Source of the DNA: Candidatus Sulfopaludibacter sp. SbA3
GTDB taxonomy: Bacteria; Acidobacteriota; Terriglobia; Bryobacterales; Bryobacteraceae
Direction: 5' to 3'
NCBI GenBank assembly: GCA_945900935.1
Contig: CAMDKT010000201.1
Span: 1 to 9,164 of the forward strand
DNA: 9,164 bases
Shown here: one piece after another, positions 5,626 through 9,164 of the stretch
How the letters are laid out: every line of letters begins with the position of its first letter
Numbering within the stretch: position 1 is the first letter of the stretch
Made by a program: the position numbers and the translations under genes
Notes under the pieces: model-generated
The model's input: only the letters and a program-made list of their open reading frames with translations
Database searches by the model: none
Told to the model about the DNA's origin: nothing

Positions 5626-6612
5626 CTATCGTAGTCGCTGCGCGATCGCCGCGGCGATGGCCTTGCCGTGAAAGCGGCCATTTTCGATAAATATTTCGTT
5701 CGTGTGTTCGCCGGCAACGATGACGCCAGCCAAATAGATTCCGGGCGTCTCGCTTTCGAACGTCTCGGGATTTGTTCGCGGTTTGCGCGTTTCCGGATCC
5801 AGCGTGATACCGTGCGCGGCCAGGAACTCAAAGTCAGGATGATAGCCGGTCATGGCGAATACGAAGTCGTTCTTCAGCGTCACTTCGCCTTTCGGTGTTT
5901 GCAGCCGCACAGAATTCGGCAGTATCTCAATCACGCTGCTCTCAAAGTACATCGGGATCTCGCCGTTTTTAATGCGGTTCTCAATATTCGGCTTGATCCA
6001 GTATTTAACGTGGCGATGAATTTCGGTTCCGCGATGGACCATGGTCACGCGGGCGCCGCCCCACCAGAGTTCCAACGCCGCCAGCGCCGCGGAATTCTTC
6101 GCGCCGGCGACAAGAATGTCCATGCCGAAATACGGGTGCGGCTCGCGGTAGTAGTGAATGACTTTCGGCAGTTCCTCGCCGGGCACATTGAGGTAATTCG
6201 GCAGATCGTAATAGCCGGTGGAAAGGATCACTTTCTTCGCCCGATACTGGCGCGCGGTGCCGTATTGGTCGCGCGTGATGGCCGTGAAGTCCCCGTCGGC
6301 GCCGGCAATTCTTTCAACACGCTGATACTGCTGAATGTTGAGTTTATAGTGATCGGCCACGCGCCGGTAGTATTTCAACGCCTCGGTGCGATTCGGCTTT
6401 TCGTTCAGCGACGTCATGGGAATGTCGCCGATTTCCAGCAGTTCCGGCGTGGTGAAGAACACCAGATTCGTCGGGTAATTGTAGAGCGAATTGACGACGC
6501 AGCCTTTGTCGATCAACGTCGCCCGCACGCCATTCTTCCCAAGCTCAATGCCGCAAGCGAGGCCGGTGGGCCCCGCGCCGACGACAACTACGTCCGTATC
6601 AAAGGAGTCCAT
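5626..6612 (-). CDS. YpdA-like FAD/NAD(P)H oxidoreductase (thioredoxin-reductase-like)
   Basis: 328-residue flavoprotein, the usual length for the YpdA/Bdr family (putative bacillithiol disulfide reductase). Visible parts: FAD Rossmann motif GAGPTG (12-17); family-typical 'VVNSLYNYPTNLVFF' (39-53) and 'IGDIPM' (61-66); 'ILSTGYYDLPN' (129-139); NAD(P)H motif 'VAGAKNSA' (168-175); 'FAMTGYHPDFEFL' (252-264); and 'GIYLAGVIVAG' plus 'TNEIFIENGRFHG' (291-316), the second FAD contact. There is no CXXC, as expected for this family. The Cys that Firmicutes YpdA carries in its GGGPCG motif and uses in catalysis is Thr16 here, so bacillithiol disulfide reduction by the same mechanism is doubtful. ATG 6612 overlaps the alaS stop by 14 bases and is preceded by CAGGT; the 33-residue upstream extension is Arg/Trp-rich alaS shadow. 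Cytoplasmic redox enzyme; substrate unknown. Confidence 0.87.
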   Translation of the reverse strand: MDSFDTDVVVVGAGPTGLACGIELGKNGVRATLIDKGCVVNSLYNYPTNLVFFTTPELLEIGDIPMTSLNEKPNRTEALKYYRRVADHYKLNIQQYQRVERIAGADGDFTAITRDQYGTARQYRAKKVILSTGYYDLPNYLNVPGEELPKVIHYYREPHPYFGMDILVAGAKNSAALAALELWWGGARVTMVHRGTEIHRHVKYWIKPNIENRIKNGEIPMYFESSVIEILPNSVRLQTPKGEVTLKNDFVFAMTGYHPDFEFLAAHGITLDPETRKPRTNPETFESETPGIYLAGVIVAGEHTNEIFIENGRFHGKAIAAAIAQRLR

Positions 6613-9164
6613 CGACCTGCGTGTAAACCGCTTCCAGCGCCGCGCCCAATGCGGAGGCGTCCTTACCGCCCGCCTCAGCCATATCCGGCCGCCCGCCGCC
6701 CTTGCCTCCAACGGCTTGCGCCACCGAGCCGATCAACTTTCCGGCATGCACTTTCTGCGTCAGATCCCTGGTAACAGCGCAAATCAGCCCCACGCCGAGG
6801 GCGTCCACTGCGCCGAATACGATGACCGCCGACTTCCATTTATTGCGCAAAGAATCGGCGAGCGCGCGCATCTGAATGCGGTCGAGCCCATCCACTTCCA
6901 CCGCCAAAACATGCACGCCCTTCATCACCCGGACCTGCGCTTCCAGCGGGCCGCTCTGCGCCTGCGCAATTTTATTCTTCAACTGCTCGACTTGCTTTTC
7001 CAGGGTCCTCTGATTGATCAGCAACTTCTCAATCTGTTCCAACAGTTCGGATTCCGAAACCTTAATCGCCTGCGCGGCGCGAGTCAGCGTGGCTGTCGCG
7101 TCCTGGAACCGCTCCACCGCGGCGTTACCCGTAATCGCTTCAATCCGGCGCGAACCCGCGCTCACCGAGCCTTCGTAGACGATCTTGCAAAGCCCGATAT
7201 CCCCCGTTCGCGAAACGTGCGTGCCGCCGCAGAGTTCCTTGCTGAATCCGGGTACGTGAACCACGCGGACTTTCTCGCCGTACTTCTCGCCGAAGAGCGC
7301 CATGGCCCCGGTGGAAATCGCGTCTTCCAGCTCCATCACCTCCGTCGAGACCGGCGTATTGCGCATGATCTCTTCGTTCACAATCCGTTCCACTTCCGCC
7401 ACTTCTTCCGCGCCCATGGACGTGTAGTGGCTGAAGTCAAAGCGCAGCCGGGCCGGATCGACAACGGAGCCTGCCTGCTTCACATGAATTCCCAGCACCG
7501 TCCGCAGCGCGGCGTGCAGCAAATGCGTCGCGGTGTGGTTGCGGCGCGTGGCGGAGCGCCGTTCCGGGCTCACTTGACCGCGAACAATATCGCCCTTGGC
7601 GATAGCGGTGACGGCGGTGATTTTGTGAACGGACAAGCCCGGCACGGCCGGATAAGTGGTTTGAACCGTGGCCACTGTCTCCCCGGACCGGTTCTGCAAC
7701 TCTCCGTGATCGCCCGCTTGGCCGCCGGATTCGGCGTAGAAACTGGTGGTATCCAATACGAGTTCGGCCACCGTGCCGGGTTCGATCGAATCCACTTCCT
7801 TCTGGTCCACCAGCAGCGCCAGCACCTTGCAGTTGTCCTGCGTCAGCGAATCGTAGCCGGTGAATTTCGTGCGGCCGAATTTGGACTGCAACTGTTGATA
7901 GACCGGAGCGACGTGCGCTTTCTCCGCGCCCTTCCACGAAGCCCGCGCGCGCACCCGCTGCTTGTCCATTTCGGCTTCGAAGCCATCGGTGTCAATGGCC
8001 AATCCGAACTCGCGCGCCATGTCCACTTGCTCATCCGCGGCCAGGCCGTAGGAGTCATACAGCTTAAACGCAACCGCGCCCGGCAGCACGCCGCCGGCGG
8101 CCTTCTTCGCTTCGTCGTGGAACACGCGTTCAGCCACTTGATACGTCGTGGCGTAGCGATGTTCCTCCTCTTTTACAATCCGGGAAACGCGGTCCGTGGA
8201 TTCGAGCAGCTCCGGATAGGCCGGCCTCATAAACTCCGCGACGAATTTGGTGAGTTCATGCAGATAGGGATCCACAACGCCAATCCGCCGCGCGTTGCGG
8301 AGCGCCCGGCGCATGATCTTACGGAGCACATAGCCGCGCCCTTCGTTCGATGGGACAACGCCATCGTGAATCAGGAAGGCCGCCGCGCGCGCGTGATCGG
8401 CGTTGATGCGAAGCACGACATCGGACTTCGGATCGGCGCCATACTCCACGCCGCACAGCGCGCCGCCGTGATCGATGATGGGGCGCAAAAGGTCTGACTC
8501 GTAATTCGTCAGCTTGCCTTGCATGATCGCAGCCAGCCGCTCCAGGCCCATCCCGGTATCGATAGACGGCTTCGGCAAACGCGTCATGATGCCGCTCGCG
8601 GAGCGGTCGAACTGCATGAACACCAAATTCCAGATTTCAACGAACCGCCCGCCGCCATCCAGCGGAAACTCTTCGTGTTCGTGACCGGGGTCAGCCGCGT
8701 GGGCGCCCAGATCGTAATGGATTTCCGAACAGGGGCCGCACGGTCCCGTGTCGCCCATCTGCCAAAAATTGTCCTTCTCGTCGAGCCGGAAAATGCGGCT
8801 TTTGGAAATCCCCGTCACCTTCGGCCACAGCTCTTCGGCTTCGTCGTCTTCGCGGAAGACGGTGACGTAAAGCCGTTCCTTATCCAGCCCATACTCCTTC
8901 GTCAGCAGTTCCCAGGCGAAGGCAATGGCTTCGGTCTTGAAGTAGTCGCCGAAGGAGAAATTGCCCAGCATTTCGAAGAAGGTATGGTGGCGCCGCGTGT
9001 AGCCGACGTTCTCCAAATCGTTGTGCTTGCCGCCGGCGCGGACGCACTTCTGCGACGTGACGGCGCGCGCGTATTCGCGCTTCTCCATGCCCAGAAAGAT
9101 GTCTTTGAACTGGTTCATGCCAGCGTTGGTAAACAGCAACGTCGGATCATTGGCGGGAACCAGA
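6599..9164 (-). CDS. alaS: Alanine-tRNA ligase, missing only its extreme N-terminus
   Basis: Open from the right edge, reading 'LVPANDPTLLFTNAGMNQF', to a TGA at 6599-6601: about 854 visible codons of an expected ~880, so roughly 25-30 N-terminal residues lie outside. It attaches alanine to tRNA-Ala and edits mischarged Ser/Gly. Counting from the LLFTN segment: the class II aminoacylation core (1-250) with 'RAGGKHNDLENVG', 'HHTFFEMLGNFSFGDYF' and 'DTGMGLERLAA' (194-204); the editing domain with zinc ligands in HTATH (535-539) and CGGTH (Cys637, His641); a coiled-coil linker (about 690-730); and the C-Ala domain with 'GGKGGGRPDMAEAGG' (811-825). All key residues look intact, so it should be functional. 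It is the first gene of the minus-strand run and its stop overlaps the start of the next gene. The apparent TTG start at 9139 is internal and is rejected because the conserved sequence continues upstream. Confidence 0.97.
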   Translation of the reverse strand, partial: LVPANDPTLLFTNAGMNQFKDIFLGMEKREYARAVTSQKCVRAGGKHNDLENVGYTRRHHTFFEMLGNFSFGDYFKTEAIAFAWELLTKEYGLDKERLYVTVFREDDEAEELWPKVTGISKSRIFRLDEKDNFWQMGDTGPCGPCSEIHYDLGAHAADPGHEHEEFPLDGGGRFVEIWNLVFMQFDRSASGIMTRLPKPSIDTGMGLERLAAIMQGKLTNYESDLLRPIIDHGGALCGVEYGADPKSDVVLRINADHARAAAFLIHDGVVPSNEGRGYVLRKIMRRALRNARRIGVVDPYLHELTKFVAEFMRPAYPELLESTDRVSRIVKEEEHRYATTYQVAERVFHDEAKKAAGGVLPGAVAFKLYDSYGLAADEQVDMAREFGLAIDTDGFEAEMDKQRVRARASWKGAEKAHVAPVYQQLQSKFGRTKFTGYDSLTQDNCKVLALLVDQKEVDSIEPGTVAELVLDTTSFYAESGGQAGDHGELQNRSGETVATVQTTYPAVPGLSVHKITAVTAIAKGDIVRGQVSPERRSATRRNHTATHLLHAALRTVLGIHVKQAGSVVDPARLRFDFSHYTSMGAEEVAEVERIVNEEIMRNTPVSTEVMELEDAISTGAMALFGEKYGEKVRVVHVPGFSKELCGGTHVSRTGDIGLCKIVYEGSVSAGSRRIEAITGNAAVERFQDATATLTRAAQAIKVSESELLEQIEKLLINQRTLEKQVEQLKNKIAQAQSGPLEAQVRVMKGVHVLAVEVDGLDRIQMRALADSLRNKWKSAVIVFGAVDALGVGLICAVTRDLTQKVHAGKLIGSVAQAVGGKGGGRPDMAEAGGKDASALGAALEAVYTQVDGLL

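Noticed and set aside
5619..5831. 71-residue N-terminal extension of the GT4 enzyme
   Set aside because: It overlaps the YpdA-like gene in another frame; the conserved first beta-strand begins right at ATG 5618.
4797..6612. BshA-type bacillithiol pathway next to the YpdA-like gene
   Set aside because: The GT4 start ('MRVLHLDLGRQMRGGQ') does not resemble the BshA N-terminus and no BshB or BshC gene is in the window, so no bacillithiol operon can be claimed.
6491..8497. 668-codon open frame on the + strand opposite alaS
   Set aside because: It lies entirely antisense to the 3' end of the YpdA-like gene and to a clearly conserved alaS. Its translation is rich in His/Arg/Gln with no domain sense, as expected for a G+C-rich shadow frame.

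Overview
The window reads as two unrelated blocks of bacterial protein-coding DNA that meet head to head near position 1585. No RNA genes, CRISPR arrays, insertion sequences or integrase genes were seen.

Block 1 (about 1-1585, + strand) is part of a type II secretion (or closely related type IV filament) operon. It holds the four minor pseudopilins in the usual order: the C-terminal end of a GspH-like protein, GspI, GspJ, and the first ~47 codons of GspK. The genes overlap (41 bases, then ATGA, then a GTGA junction), so they look translationally coupled. The DNA is very G+C-rich (three 60-base lines I counted gave 44-46 G+C). The host is probably a G+C-rich Gram-negative bacterium. A planctomycete is one possibility, but I cannot assign a phylum from the sequence alone.

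Block 2 (about 1585-9164, - strand) is a compact run of five co-directional genes. In transcription order they are alaS (start lies beyond the right edge), a YpdA-like FAD/NAD(P)H oxidoreductase, a short family-4 glycosyltransferase, a large transmembrane Ser/Thr kinase with a TolB/PD40 beta-propeller sensor, and a family-2 glycosyltransferase cut off at its 3' end. Gaps are -14, +7, +13 and -14 bases, which suggests one transcript. A Pkn kinase fused to TolB-like repeats, with a conserved N-terminal helix of the 'RW..(x)..E.LL' type, is a hallmark of Acidobacteriota (Bryobacterales/Solibacterales-like). That is my best guess for this block. Base composition is more variable and on average lower in G+C (counted lines 30-45 of 60).

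The central oddity is the join. GspK (+) and the GT2 gene (-) are both broken within a few tens of bases of the same point, with no mobile-element hallmarks, and composition changes there. The simplest reading is a chimeric assembly join between two organisms; a real rearrangement is the alternative. No novel multi-gene system is evident. Points worth checking are the YpdA-like enzyme with Thr in place of the active-site Cys known from Firmicutes, a compact GT4 lacking the second Glu of its donor-site motif, an Ala at the -1 cleavage position of GspJ, and a low-complexity hairpin-forming stretch in the GspJ leader.
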